Of a stretch of DNA of 64,000 nucleotides, positions 1-7,529 are shown piece by piece. The notes beneath the pieces are model-generated. The model ran no database searches, had not been told where the DNA came from, and worked only from the letters and a program-made list of their open reading frames with translations. A program made the position numbers and the translations under genes. Location of the stretch: contig NZ_WPHG01000005.1 of the NCBI RefSeq assembly GCF_009742725.1, positions 124,001-188,000 of the forward strand, written 5' to 3'. Source of the stretch: Nitratireductor arenosus. Lineage in GTDB: Bacteria; Pseudomonadota; Alphaproteobacteria; Rhizobiales; Rhizobiaceae. Each line of letters opens with the position of its first letter. Position 1 is the stretch's first letter.

Positions 1-892
1 CGGCGCCGGCGACCCCGATGACGATGCTCTCGCCCCAGCCGCGATGGGCGCTTTCCAGCGCCTGGCGCATCACTTTGACATTGCCGGTGCAGTCGAACGT
101 GTAGTCGGCGCCGCCGATCTGGTCGGCGCCGCGCTTGGTCATGTTGACGATCTCGGCCACCACGTCGTCGACTTGCGTCGGGTTGACGAAATGCGTCATG
201 CCGAATTTCTCGCCCCACGCCTTCTTGTCGTTGTTGAGGTCGACGCCGATGATCCGGTCGGCGCCGGCCAGCCGCAGGCCCTGGATGACGTTCAGGCCGA
301 TGCCGCCCAGCCCGAACACGGCCGCCGTGGCGCCGATCTCGACCTTTGCCGTGTTGATGACGGCGCCGATGCCGGTGGTGACCCCGCAGCCAATATAGCA
401 GATCTTGTCGAACGGCGCGTCCGGATGGACCTTGGCCAGCGCGATCTCGGGCAGGACGGTGAAGTTCGAAAAGGTCGAACAGCCCATATAGTGGTGGATC
501 TTGTCCTTGCCGATCGAGAACCGGCTGGTGCCGTCGGGCATCAGGCCCTGGCCTTGCGTGGCGCGGATCGCGGTGCACAGATTGGTCTTCTGCGACAGGC
601 AGGACGGGCACTGGCGGCATTCGGGCGTATAAAGCGGGATGACGTGGTCGCCCTTTTTCAGGCTTTCCACGCCCGGCCCGACATCGACCACGACGCCGGC
701 GCCCTCATGGCCGAGGATCGCCGGAAAAATCCCCTCCGGATCAGCGCCCGACAGCGTGAACTCGTCGGTGTGGCAGATGCCGGTCGCCTTGATCTCGACC
801 AGAACCTCGCCGGCCCGCGGCCCCTCAAGATCGACCTCCATCACCTCAAGCGGCTTGCCCGCCCCAACCGCAACAGCCGCTCGTGTCTTCAT
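1..892 (-). CDS. frmA: S-(hydroxymethyl)glutathione dehydrogenase / class III alcohol dehydrogenase, 3' end beyond window
   Basis: Partial: 297 codons are present and the C-terminal fifth lies beyond base 1 (the family is about 370 residues). The enzyme oxidises S-hydroxymethylglutathione, formed from formaldehyde and glutathione, with NAD in the cytoplasm. Visible are the catalytic zinc motif [14 protein letters not shown], the four structural-zinc cysteines in [15 protein letters not shown], the class III hallmark [11 protein letters not shown], and the Rossmann motif GLGGIGLNV. The ATG at 892-890 is preceded by an AGAGGA ribosome site. It lies 119 bases downstream of the GST gene on the same strand. 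That fits a role in clearing formaldehyde released by the adjacent putative N-demethylase, as frmA does in the Pseudomonas alkylxanthine cluster. The family call is firm; the link to demethylation is inferred. Confidence 0.93.
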   Translation of the reverse strand, partial: MKTRAAVAVGAGKPLEVMEVDLEGPRAGEVLVEIKATGICHTDEFTLSGADPEGIFPAILGHEGAGVVVDVGPGVESLKKGDHVIPLYTPECRQCPSCLSQKTNLCTAIRATQGQGLMPDGTSRFSIGKDKIHHYMGCSTFSNFTVLPEIALAKVHPDAPFDKICYIGCGVTTGIGAVINTAKVEIGATAAVFGLGGIGLNVIQGLRLAGADRIIGVDLNNDKKAWGEKFGMTHFVNPTQVDDVVAEIVNMTKRGADQIGGADYTFDCTGNVKVMRQALESAHRGWGESIVIGVAGA

Positions 893-1011
893 CGTAACAA
901 TCCTCTTCAATCACATTATTATGGGTTTGGAGATGGCGCGGCGCCGCGCGACCTGCGCCCGTTTAAGCGCGGAACAGCCAGGAAATCGATTCCTATCCCA
1001 AGGGCGATACG

Positions 1012-1659
1012 TTAGGCCGCACGTGCCCGGCTGGCCGGGAAGATGCCCGACATGACGATGAAGCCGTCAACCCGCTTGAGCCGGTCGCACCAGCGCCGGA
1101 TCGCCGGATAATCCTGGCGCGATATGCCGCCTTCCTCCGACAGCATCACATAGGGAAAGCAGGCGATGTCGGCGATGGTGGGATGCGCGGCGCCGCACAG
1201 CCAGTCGCGGCCTTCCTGTTCGCCGAACCACAAATGTTCGTCGAGGATGCGGAACAGGCGGTGTGCGCCGGCCCGGCAGGCGTCGATATCGACATCGTAG
1301 AACAGGCCGTCATGCAGCCTGGCGGCGGACGCCGTCGCGGTGATGCCGTCGGCGAAGGCCAGCCACTGACTGATCTCGCCCAGAAGCCTGGCGTCGTCGC
1401 GTGGATACCACGTGCCGGACGTGTCGTAGCGCGCTGCCAGATAGACCAGGATCGCCTGGGCGTCGCGCAGCACCAGCCCGTCATCGTCGACAACCGGAAG
1501 CTGGCCGAGCGGGTTCACGCGCAGGAACCAGGCCGATTTGTGCTCGCGGCCGGGATAGAAATCGACCGGCACGGTCTCGTATTCGACCCCCAGAATGCTC
1601 ATCAACAGCCGCAGCTTGTAGCAATTGCCGGAAAGTTCGTAATCGTAGAGCTTGATCAT
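1012..1659 (-). CDS. Glutathione S-transferase family protein (NdmE-like)
   Basis: The 215-residue protein has a thioredoxin-fold GST N-domain (IKLYDYELSGNCYK at the start, NPLGQLPVV with the cis-proline, then an LRDAQAIL segment) and an all-alpha C-domain with the N-capping sequence TIADIACFPYV. The start was placed at the ATG at 1659, which has a GAGGCGG ribosome site and begins exactly at the first beta strand; an upstream in-frame start would overlap the preceding gene. It follows the Rieske-reductase gene by 10 bases, so the two are co-transcribed. In the caffeine-degrading NdmCDE complex a GST homologue, NdmE, has a structural rather than a catalytic role, and this gene sits in the equivalent position. 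An ordinary conjugating GST cannot be excluded. Confidence 0.85.
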   Translation of the reverse strand: MIKLYDYELSGNCYKLRLLMSILGVEYETVPVDFYPGREHKSAWFLRVNPLGQLPVVDDDGLVLRDAQAILVYLAARYDTSGTWYPRDDARLLGEISQWLAFADGITATASAARLHDGLFYDVDIDACRAGAHRLFRILDEHLWFGEQEGRDWLCGAAHPTIADIACFPYVMLSEEGGISRQDYPAIRRWCDRLKRVDGFIVMSGIFPASRARAA

Positions 1660-1669
1660 CCGCCTCGCC

Positions 1670-3436
1670 TCACAAATCCAGCACAAGCCGCGCCGATCGG
1701 GCGCGTGACACGCAGGTCATGATCTTGGTGCCCGAGCGTTTTTCGGTATCGTTCAGATAGACGTCCTGATGGTCCGGCTCGCCCTCGATGACGGTGGCCA
1801 GGCAGGTGCCGCAGGCGCCCTGTTCGCACGACGACGGCATGTCGACGCCGTTTTCGCGGATCATGTCGAGAATGGTGCGGCCGGCCGGCACCTGGAAGGT
1901 GAGGCAGGAGCGCGCGAGCGCGACCTCGAAGGTCGAACTGTCGTCGATCTCGTTGGTGTTCTTGAAATACTCGAAATGAACCGCGCTTTCGGGCCAGCCC
2001 CGGTCGGCGGCGACGCGGCGGGCGGCCTCCAGCATCGGTCCCGGACCGCACAGATAGAGATGCATGCCGTCCTGATAGTCCGAAAACAGCGCCGAAAGCG
2101 TGTCGCCGGTCGCTTGCGGATCGAGACCGAGATGCGGACGCAACGCCTCGCCGAGCGTGTCGAGCCGGTCGCGGAAGGCCATCTGCGCCTCGTCGCGGGC
2201 GAAATAATGCAGTTCGAAGGCGAGTTGCTGATTGTGCAGCGCCTGCGCCATGGCAAGCAGCGGCGTGATGCCGATGCCGCCGGCCACGAGCAGCGTTTTG
2301 GTGGCGTCGCGGCGCAGCGGAAAATTGTTACGCGGTTCGGAGATCGCCAGCACGTCGCCCTCTCGTACGGTCTCGTGCATGCACGAGGACCCGCCCTTGG
2401 ACACTGGCTCGCGCTTGACGCCGATGCTGAAACGGTCGCTTTCGCCGGGGCCGTTGATGACCGAATATTGGCGGATTTCGCCGTTCGGCATGTGCACGTC
2501 GATATGGGCGCCGGGCTGAAAGGTCGGCAGGCCGCCGCCCAGTGGCGCAAGCTCGAAGCCGGCGATGCCGTCGGCCGCGGTCCATTTGCGCGCGACCTCG
2601 ACCCGCAAGGTCGCCTTGCGGCCGTGCGGCGTCGGCTGCGGCATCTCGGCGAGCTCGGCCGACACCCGTTCGAAGACCGGCTCGATCGGCGCGGGCGCGG
2701 GTTCGCCGCGCACGGCGTCCTCGATCGTTTCGCGCAGGGCCGACAGGCGCTGATTGTGATGGCGCAACACCGCGATCCGTTCGTCCGCCTCCGGCTGCTT
2801 GTCGAGCACGCCACGGATGACGGAGCGGGCGGCGTCGACCGGCTGGACGAACAGGACGCACCGCGTCGCGCTCGCCCCCTCGCGCGCCGCCAGCGTCAGC
2901 GAAAAGTCGCCAATCGCTTCGACACTCACCTCGGCGCCGTCTGCGTCGAGCGCGCCGACCGGCTGGAAACGGTAGGTTTTCAGATGCTCGACGACCCGGT
3001 CTGCGGCGGCATTGACGGGAATGCCGCGCAGCACCAGCAGGTCGCCCTCCGGCAGCGCGGCGATCTCGGGCACCTCGCCGGAAGGTTCCTCGGCCGTCCA
3101 GATGAAGCCGTAGCGCTCGACGGCGGGAAAGGTGCGGTTGGTGATGGTGCGGGCCGGCGCGTCGGCCGGATGGGCCGGGATGTAGGTGCAGCCAGCGGTG
3201 CGGTTGGAATAGCGCCAGCCGTGATACTGGCATTTGAGCTCGCGGCCGTCATTGATGCCGATCGACAGGCGCACGCCGCGATGCAGGCAGCGATTTTCCC
3301 AAATGTTGACGTATTCGTCGTCGGCGCGCCAGACGGCGAATTCGCGCCCGAGCAACTGTCCGTGAAAGACGTGGCGGTAGGCGAGATCGTGCGATGCGGC
3401 AATCGGGTGCCAGCGGTTCCTGGATTGGTCCAGCAT
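1670..3436 (-). CDS. Rieske [2Fe-2S]-flavin reductase-ferredoxin fusion (NdmD-like N-demethylase reductase)
   Basis: This 588-residue redox chain protein would pass NAD(P)H electrons to a Rieske-less oxygenase. In order it has: a Rieske domain with C50-L-H52 and C69-x-x-H72 followed by GW; a middle region (about 110-250) resembling a collapsed Rieske-oxygenase catalytic domain, with FVQPVD near 196-201 but no iron-binding D-x2-H-x4-H; a VanB/phthalate-reductase-type flavin domain with RQYSV near 322 and the nucleotide motif GGIGITPLL near 386; and a C-terminal plant-type ferredoxin with C537-x4-C-x2-C and C575. A Rieske domain fused ahead of a class IA reductase is rare and is the signature of NdmD. 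The start ATG lies 21 bases after the upstream catalytic gene. Domain calls are firm; the substrate is inferred. Confidence 0.88.
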   Translation of the reverse strand: MLDQSRNRWHPIAASHDLAYRHVFHGQLLGREFAVWRADDEYVNIWENRCLHRGVRLSIGINDGRELKCQYHGWRYSNRTAGCTYIPAHPADAPARTITNRTFPAVERYGFIWTAEEPSGEVPEIAALPEGDLLVLRGIPVNAAADRVVEHLKTYRFQPVGALDADGAEVSVEAIGDFSLTLAAREGASATRCVLFVQPVDAARSVIRGVLDKQPEADERIAVLRHHNQRLSALRETIEDAVRGEPAPAPIEPVFERVSAELAEMPQPTPHGRKATLRVEVARKWTAADGIAGFELAPLGGGLPTFQPGAHIDVHMPNGEIRQYSVINGPGESDRFSIGVKREPVSKGGSSCMHETVREGDVLAISEPRNNFPLRRDATKTLLVAGGIGITPLLAMAQALHNQQLAFELHYFARDEAQMAFRDRLDTLGEALRPHLGLDPQATGDTLSALFSDYQDGMHLYLCGPGPMLEAARRVAADRGWPESAVHFEYFKNTNEIDDSSTFEVALARSCLTFQVPAGRTILDMIRENGVDMPSSCEQGACGTCLATVIEGEPDHQDVYLNDTEKRSGTKIMTCVSRARSARLVLDL

Positions 3437-3457
3437 GTCGAACTCCGGATGAAAGGA

Positions 3458-4363
3458 TCAGGCGGCGGCCGGGATGACGCCGTAGGTCACGCCCTTCTGG
3501 CTCAACCAGCGGCGATAGGCGATGGCCGACTTGTCGGCGCGGATCGGCGTTTCGGCACGCGGGTCGAGCGGCAGACGCTTGGGATACTGGTTTTCCAGGA
3601 TCGGCTTGTCCTGACCGAAGATCGTCTGCTGGAACCGCTTGATGACCTTGTCCTCGTTTTCATCGTCGAGGACGCACAACATCATGTGGGCGCGGACATG
3701 TTCCTGGTCGGTGGGCTGCAGGAACACCGCGATCACGTCCTGGCGCGTCTCGTCGAGCGGGCTCGACTTGTAGAGCACCGAGCAGAAGGGATGCGGCACG
3801 CGGTAGATGTAATCGACATCGGCACCGCCATCAGATGTGGTCGAGGCCATCGGCTGGAAGAAGCGGCAGCGCGTGGCCAGGATTTCGTCGCGGTCGATCG
3901 AGATTTCGACATCGTATTCCTTGACCTCGGTATGCGGTTCGGCGCCCAGAATGTCGGTGTGGACATAAGGGAAATGACCCATGTCGAGAAAATTCTCGAT
4001 CGCGCGCGGCGCCGAGACATTGACGCCGATGGTCGCCGCATTGAGGTTGCGGCGGTCGGGCTCGGCATATTCCGGAATCGGGAACAGTTTGACCGGCGGC
4101 GTGCCGAGCGAGGCCCACACGTAGCCATAGGCGCTGATCGCCGGCAGCGTGTCCGTCAGTGCCGCGATCTCGACCGGCGCGCCGGCCTTCAGGCCGTCGC
4201 GAGTGCGCCAGGCGGCGACCGCGCCGTCTCCGGCGACGGCGAAGGACAGTTTTTCCTCAAGCAGGACGGTGTCGGCCACGCGTGAGCGCGGCGCCTCGTC
4301 GATGGCGCCCAGCGGGTACCACTGGTTCAAGATTACGGGGTCGGTGCATTTCGGCTGGGTCAT
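3458..4363 (-). CDS. Rieske-less non-heme iron oxygenase catalytic subunit 1 (NdmC-like)
   Basis: The 301-residue protein carries the mononuclear iron domain of a VanA/caffeine-demethylase-type Rieske oxygenase: D127-x2-H130-x4-H135 within ENFLDMGHFPYVH, and the third ligand D252 in GQDKPILENQ. The N-terminal 90 residues keep the flanking strands of a Rieske domain (ILNQWYPLG, then YGYVWASLGTP), but the CxH...CxxH cluster-binding segment is missing. The subunit must therefore receive electrons from another Rieske protein, presumably the adjacent fusion. This is the architecture of NdmC, which N7-demethylates 7-methylxanthine together with NdmD and NdmE. It lies 33 bases after its paralogue and 21 bases before the reductase, so it is part of one operon. 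The fold is firm; the substrate and regiochemistry are not shown by the sequence. Confidence 0.87.
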   Translation of the reverse strand: MTQPKCTDPVILNQWYPLGAIDEAPRSRVADTVLLEEKLSFAVAGDGAVAAWRTRDGLKAGAPVEIAALTDTLPAISAYGYVWASLGTPPVKLFPIPEYAEPDRRNLNAATIGVNVSAPRAIENFLDMGHFPYVHTDILGAEPHTEVKEYDVEISIDRDEILATRCRFFQPMASTTSDGGADVDYIYRVPHPFCSVLYKSSPLDETRQDVIAVFLQPTDQEHVRAHMMLCVLDDENEDKVIKRFQQTIFGQDKPILENQYPKRLPLDPRAETPIRADKSAIAYRRWLSQKGVTYGVIPAAA

Positions 4364-4396
4364 GGCGGGTCTTTCGGTTCCGGTCTGGGCCGTGCG

Positions 4397-5260
4397 TCAG
4401 TGGCGGGCGGGAATGGCCCCATAGGTCACGCCGTGGTCGCGCAACCAGCGGCGGTAGTAGACCGAGACGGCGTCCGCTCGGATCGGCGTTTCGGCGCGCG
4501 CGTCGAGCGGCAGCCGCTTGGGTAGCTGGTTTTCCAGGATCGGCTTGTCCTGGCCGAAGATGAACTGCATGAAGGCGCGTACGCCGGCCGCGTCGATCCC
4601 GTCCTTCAGATAGCACAGCAAGGGGTGGGCGATGCAGCTTTCCTCGTCGACCGGCTGGACGAACAGGAAGATCACGTCGAGCCGATCCGGCTGGACGGGA
4701 TTGCTCTTGTAGAGCGCGACGGTGTAGGGCCGCACGACCTTGTAGACGTAGTCGACCATCATGCCGCCGCTGGCGGTCGGCGAAGCCGCGGGCTGAAAGA
4801 ACCGGCATTCGGTGGCCAGCACTTCGTCTCCCTCGGTGAGGTGCACCTTGTACGGCTGCACTTCAGTGTGAGGCTCCTCGCCGAGCGAGCCAGTGTGCAC
4901 GAAGGGAAAATGACCCATGTCGAGAAAATTCTCGACCGCGCGCAGGCCCGAGACCCTGACCCCGATCGAACCACCGCTGATGATGTGGCGGTCCGTCTCG
5001 GCGGCTTCCGGAATCGTCACGATATCGCGTTCGGGCGTGCCGAGGCATGCCCACAAGAAGCCGTAACGCTCGGTTGCCGCGACCGGTTCGTTCGTATCCA
5101 GACGCTTGACCGTATAGCCGGTTTCGCTCTTTTTCGCTGTCAAATCGACGCCAAGCAGGCGCGCCATCCGGATTCGGCCGTGCGGCAAGGCGGTCAGGTC
5201 GGCAATGATATGCCAGTCGTTCACCAGCACGGGATCGCCGCAGGTCCGGTCCATGGTCAT
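4397..5260 (-). CDS. Rieske-less non-heme iron oxygenase catalytic subunit 2 (NdmC-like paralogue)
   Basis: The 287-residue paralogue of the next gene has iron ligands D114, H117 and H122 in ENFLDMGHFPFVH and D238 in GQDKPILENQ. It shares the same C-terminal signature (LPLDxRAETPIRAD, then GVTYGAIPA). The N-terminal part has Rieske-fold edges (NDWHIIADL, RYGFLWACLGTP) but no cluster ligands. The ATG at 5260 was chosen because GGGAGAAG lies at proper spacing before it; a second ATG at 5254 is possible, and a longer frame to 5440 would run through the promoter region. It is the first gene of the leftward operon and faces the GntR gene. Two Rieske-less catalytic subunits served by one reductase suggests either a heteromeric oxygenase or two activities on different N-methyl positions. 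Confidence 0.86.
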   Translation of the reverse strand: MTMDRTCGDPVLVNDWHIIADLTALPHGRIRMARLLGVDLTAKKSETGYTVKRLDTNEPVAATERYGFLWACLGTPERDIVTIPEAAETDRHIISGGSIGVRVSGLRAVENFLDMGHFPFVHTGSLGEEPHTEVQPYKVHLTEGDEVLATECRFFQPAASPTASGGMMVDYVYKVVRPYTVALYKSNPVQPDRLDVIFLFVQPVDEESCIAHPLLCYLKDGIDAAGVRAFMQFIFGQDKPILENQLPKRLPLDARAETPIRADAVSVYYRRWLRDHGVTYGAIPARH

Positions 5261-5499
5261 GAAACTCTTCTCCCAGTCGGCCAATTTTGGCTCATTTTCG
5301 GTTGGATTGAAGCCTGATCGATGTAAAATTGGATAGCAATTCCTGTTTTTTTGAAAGTCCTTTCGGCATTTATTGATTGTGAAACCTTGCTTGTTGCCCT
5401 CCAATCGTAACGCGCTGCAGGTTCCCGCGATGTGGCTCACCTGGACAGGGTGCGCCCGGCTGACGGGAAGGGGGACCGCGGCCGGGAGGAGACCCTGTC
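5261..5499. promoter_or_regulatory. Divergent promoter region between the oxygenase operon and its GntR regulator
   Basis: These 239 non-coding bases are visibly more AT-rich than the flanks and separate the leftward oxygenase operon from the rightward GntR/importer genes. They must hold promoters in both directions. A strong GGGAGGAG ribosome site for the GntR gene lies just before 5500. I cannot place -10/-35 boxes with confidence. Confidence 0.6.
5327..5341. promoter_or_regulatory. Candidate operator AATTG-N5-CAATT
   Basis: A 15-base inverted repeat with perfect 5-base arms around GATAG lies about 70 bases upstream of the oxygenase start, in the divergent region. GntR/FadR-family operators are short AT-edged palindromes of this general size, so this is a plausible site for the adjacent GntR protein. 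Only one copy was seen, and arms of this length can occur by chance. Confidence 0.3.
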
Positions 5500-6291
5500 A
5501 TGAGCAGCCGCTCGCAGGCCATTGCCGACATCCTGACGCGGGCGATCATCGATCATCGCCTCGTGCCCGGCTGCAAGCTGGGAGAGCGCGAGCTCGCCGA
5601 GATATTCGGCGTCAGCCGGATCGTCGTGCGCCAGGCCGTGATCAGGCTGGCAGATGACGGGCTTGCCCAGATCGAGCGCAATCGCGGCGCCTTCGTCGCC
5701 AAGCCGAGCATGCAGGAGGCGATGGAGATCTACGACGCGCTGACGCTGGTGGAGCAGGGCGTGGCGGCCCAACTGAGCGAACGGCTCGGGCCCGGCGGAT
5801 GGGCCGAATTGCGCCAGCACGTGGAACGCCAGCGCCAGGCCGTTGCGGCCGGCAACGACGCGCTCGCCGATGTGCTCGGTCAGGAATTCCATTCCGTGTT
5901 CGTGCGGCTGAGCCGCAACAAGGTCATGCAGGACATTCACGCCCAGCTGGTGCGGCGCACGACCCTGCTGCGCTCCCTGATCACGGCGGATTTCGACTAT
6001 TGCAATCTTCTCGACGACCATTCGCGTGTTATCGACCTTCTGGAAAAAGGTCGGTTGAAGAAGGCGATGGAACTGATCGACACGCATCACCGCTCGGTCG
6101 TGCGCGGCTATATCATGGACCGCGCGGTCTTCCCCGAATTAAGCCCACGCGAGGCGCTTTCACCCTATCTCGCGGGCGATGGCGACAAGACCGATGCGGC
6201 AAGCGACAAGGCGGGCGCCGAGCAGAACGGCGCACGGATCTATGCAATCCCGCCAGCCAATCTCCGGCGCACTCAGGCCGGCGATCCGTAA
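5500..6291 (+). CDS. GntR family (FadR/FCD) transcriptional regulator of the oxygenase/importer region
   Basis: The 263-residue regulator has a winged helix (about 5-70; GERELAEIFGVSRIVVRQAV is the helix-turn-helix) and a helical FCD effector domain (about 75-220) whose histidines (EFHSVF, LLDDHSRV, HHRSVV) suit metal-dependent small-acid or purine-type ligand binding. The ATG follows an excellent GGGAGGAG site. It is divergent from the oxygenase operon and 15 bases upstream of the importer binding protein, so it probably controls both. The last 35 residues are a polar, low-complexity tail beyond the usual FCD end. A repressor relieved by the imported substrate or a product is the simplest model, by inference from the family and the arrangement. 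Confidence 0.88.
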   Translation: MSSRSQAIADILTRAIIDHRLVPGCKLGERELAEIFGVSRIVVRQAVIRLADDGLAQIERNRGAFVAKPSMQEAMEIYDALTLVEQGVAAQLSERLGPGGWAELRQHVERQRQAVAAGNDALADVLGQEFHSVFVRLSRNKVMQDIHAQLVRRTTLLRSLITADFDYCNLLDDHSRVIDLLEKGRLKKAMELIDTHHRSVVRGYIMDRAVFPELSPREALSPYLAGDGDKTDAASDKAGAEQNGARIYAIPPANLRRTQAGDP

Positions 6292-6306
6292 CCAACAGAG
6301 GGAACA

Positions 6307-7404
6307 ATGATGAACGGATTTTCCAGACGAACCTTCCTGAAAGGCGCAGGCGCGACCGGGCTCGCACTTGGCGCTCCCGGCTTTGCCGGCTTGGCGCACG
6401 CGCAGGAGCCGCTGAAGATCGGCGTCGTCTACGTCTCGCCGGTGGCCGAGATCGGCTGGACCAAACAGCACAGCCTCGGCGTTGACGCGATCAAGGCGGA
6501 ACTCGGCGACAAAGTCGACATGACCGTCATCGACAATATCTTCAATCCGCAGGATGCCGAGCGGGTGTTTCGCGAACTCGCGGCAAGTGGCAACAAGCTC
6601 GTCTTCGGCACCAGCTTCTCGCACGGAACGCCGCTGCAGAAGGTCGCGCCGCGCTTTCCCGATGTCGCCTTCGAACATTGCTCGGGCATCGTGCATCTGA
6701 ACAATCTGGGCACGTTCGAGGCCAAATATTACGAAGGCACCTATGTCGCCGGCGCGGCCGCCGGCCATATGACCAAATCGGGCAAGATCGGCTTTATCGG
6801 CGGCTTCCCGATTCCCGACATTGTCGGTCCGGCCAACGCGCTGCTGCTCGGTGCGCAGAGCGTCAATCCGGACGTGACCTGCAACACCATCTTCCTCAAT
6901 TCCTGGTTCGATCCGGGCAAGGAGAAGGAAGCGGCCAATACGCTGGTTTCGCAGGGCTGCGACGTCATCTGCTCGATGACGGACACGGCGACCGGCGTGC
7001 AGGTTGCCGGCGAGAAGGGCGCCTGGTCGATCGGCTATGCCAGCGACATGAGCCCGTTCGGCAACGGCAAACACCTGACCGCCTTCGTGCTCGACTGGTC
7101 GAGCGAATATGTGGGCGCCGCCAAGGCGGTCTCCGCCGGTACCTGGAAGGCGGAGGAACGCTGGAAGGGTCTGGCGGGCGGCTTCGTCAAGATGGCGCCC
7201 TATAACGAGGCGATTCCGACCGAGGTGCAGGCCGAACTCAAACAGCTCGAGGCCGATATCGGCAGCGGGGCGGTCCATCCTTATGCCGGCGAACTGCAGG
7301 ATCAGGACGGCAATGTGAAGGCCGCGGCCGGATCGGTGCTGTCCGATCCCGACATCCGCAGCATGAACTGGTTCGTCAAGGGCATGATCGGCCAGCTCGG
7401 CTGA
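6307..7404 (+). CDS. BMP/PnrA-type ABC transporter substrate-binding protein, Tat-exported
   Basis: The 365-residue periplasmic binding protein of the Bmp (PnrA/Med) family has well-characterised relatives that bind purine nucleosides. The N-terminus has a twin-arginine motif (SRRTFLKG) and an Ala-rich signal ending near LAHAQ (about residue 33). The mature part begins with the typical KIGVVYVSP and contains GTSFSHG, KIGFIGGFP and the WNxxxxE-like region near VDWSSEYVG. Two adjacent ATGs (6307 and 6310) follow a GAGGGA site; either could be used. It begins the importer operon and is followed by a stable hairpin and then the ATPase and permease genes. Purine or methylxanthine binding is inferred from the family and from the neighbouring demethylase. 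Confidence 0.9.
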   Translation: MMNGFSRRTFLKGAGATGLALGAPGFAGLAHAQEPLKIGVVYVSPVAEIGWTKQHSLGVDAIKAELGDKVDMTVIDNIFNPQDAERVFRELAASGNKLVFGTSFSHGTPLQKVAPRFPDVAFEHCSGIVHLNNLGTFEAKYYEGTYVAGAAAGHMTKSGKIGFIGGFPIPDIVGPANALLLGAQSVNPDVTCNTIFLNSWFDPGKEKEAANTLVSQGCDVICSMTDTATGVQVAGEKGAWSIGYASDMSPFGNGKHLTAFVLDWSSEYVGAAKAVSAGTWKAEERWKGLAGGFVKMAPYNEAIPTEVQAELKQLEADIGSGAVHPYAGELQDQDGNVKAAAGSVLSDPDIRSMNWFVKGMIGQLG

Positions 7405-7420
7405 CGACCGCAATCATGGC

Positions 7421-7457
7421 GCGTCCGCCTGGCAGGCTATGCCTCCCGGGCGGACGC
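7421..7457 (+). other. Intercistronic RNA hairpin after the binding-protein gene
   Basis: GCGTCCGCC and GGCGGACGC form a 9-base-pair stem. A nested AGGC-TAT-GCCT hairpin sits in its loop. It lies in the 125-base gap between the binding-protein and ATPase genes. No T-run follows, so it is more likely an mRNA-stabilising or partial-attenuation structure than a full terminator. Such structures commonly raise binding-protein levels over those of the membrane components. Confidence 0.5.
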
Positions 7458-7529
7458 CGTGCGCCCCAGTGAACGCGACCTTTTTGCGGTTCTTGCGAGC
7501 CGTAGAAGATCCTAGCCAGGCAACCCGCA

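Noticed and set aside
1769-4285. An 838-codon open frame on the plus strand
   Set aside because: It is antisense to the Rieske-reductase and oxygenase genes, whose motifs are unambiguous.
1012-5260. Aromatic ring-hydroxylating dioxygenase or vanillate O-demethylase cluster
   Set aside because: There is no beta subunit and no full-length alpha subunit with Rieske. The reductase carries an extra Rieske and a GST accompanies it, which fits the Ndm type better.
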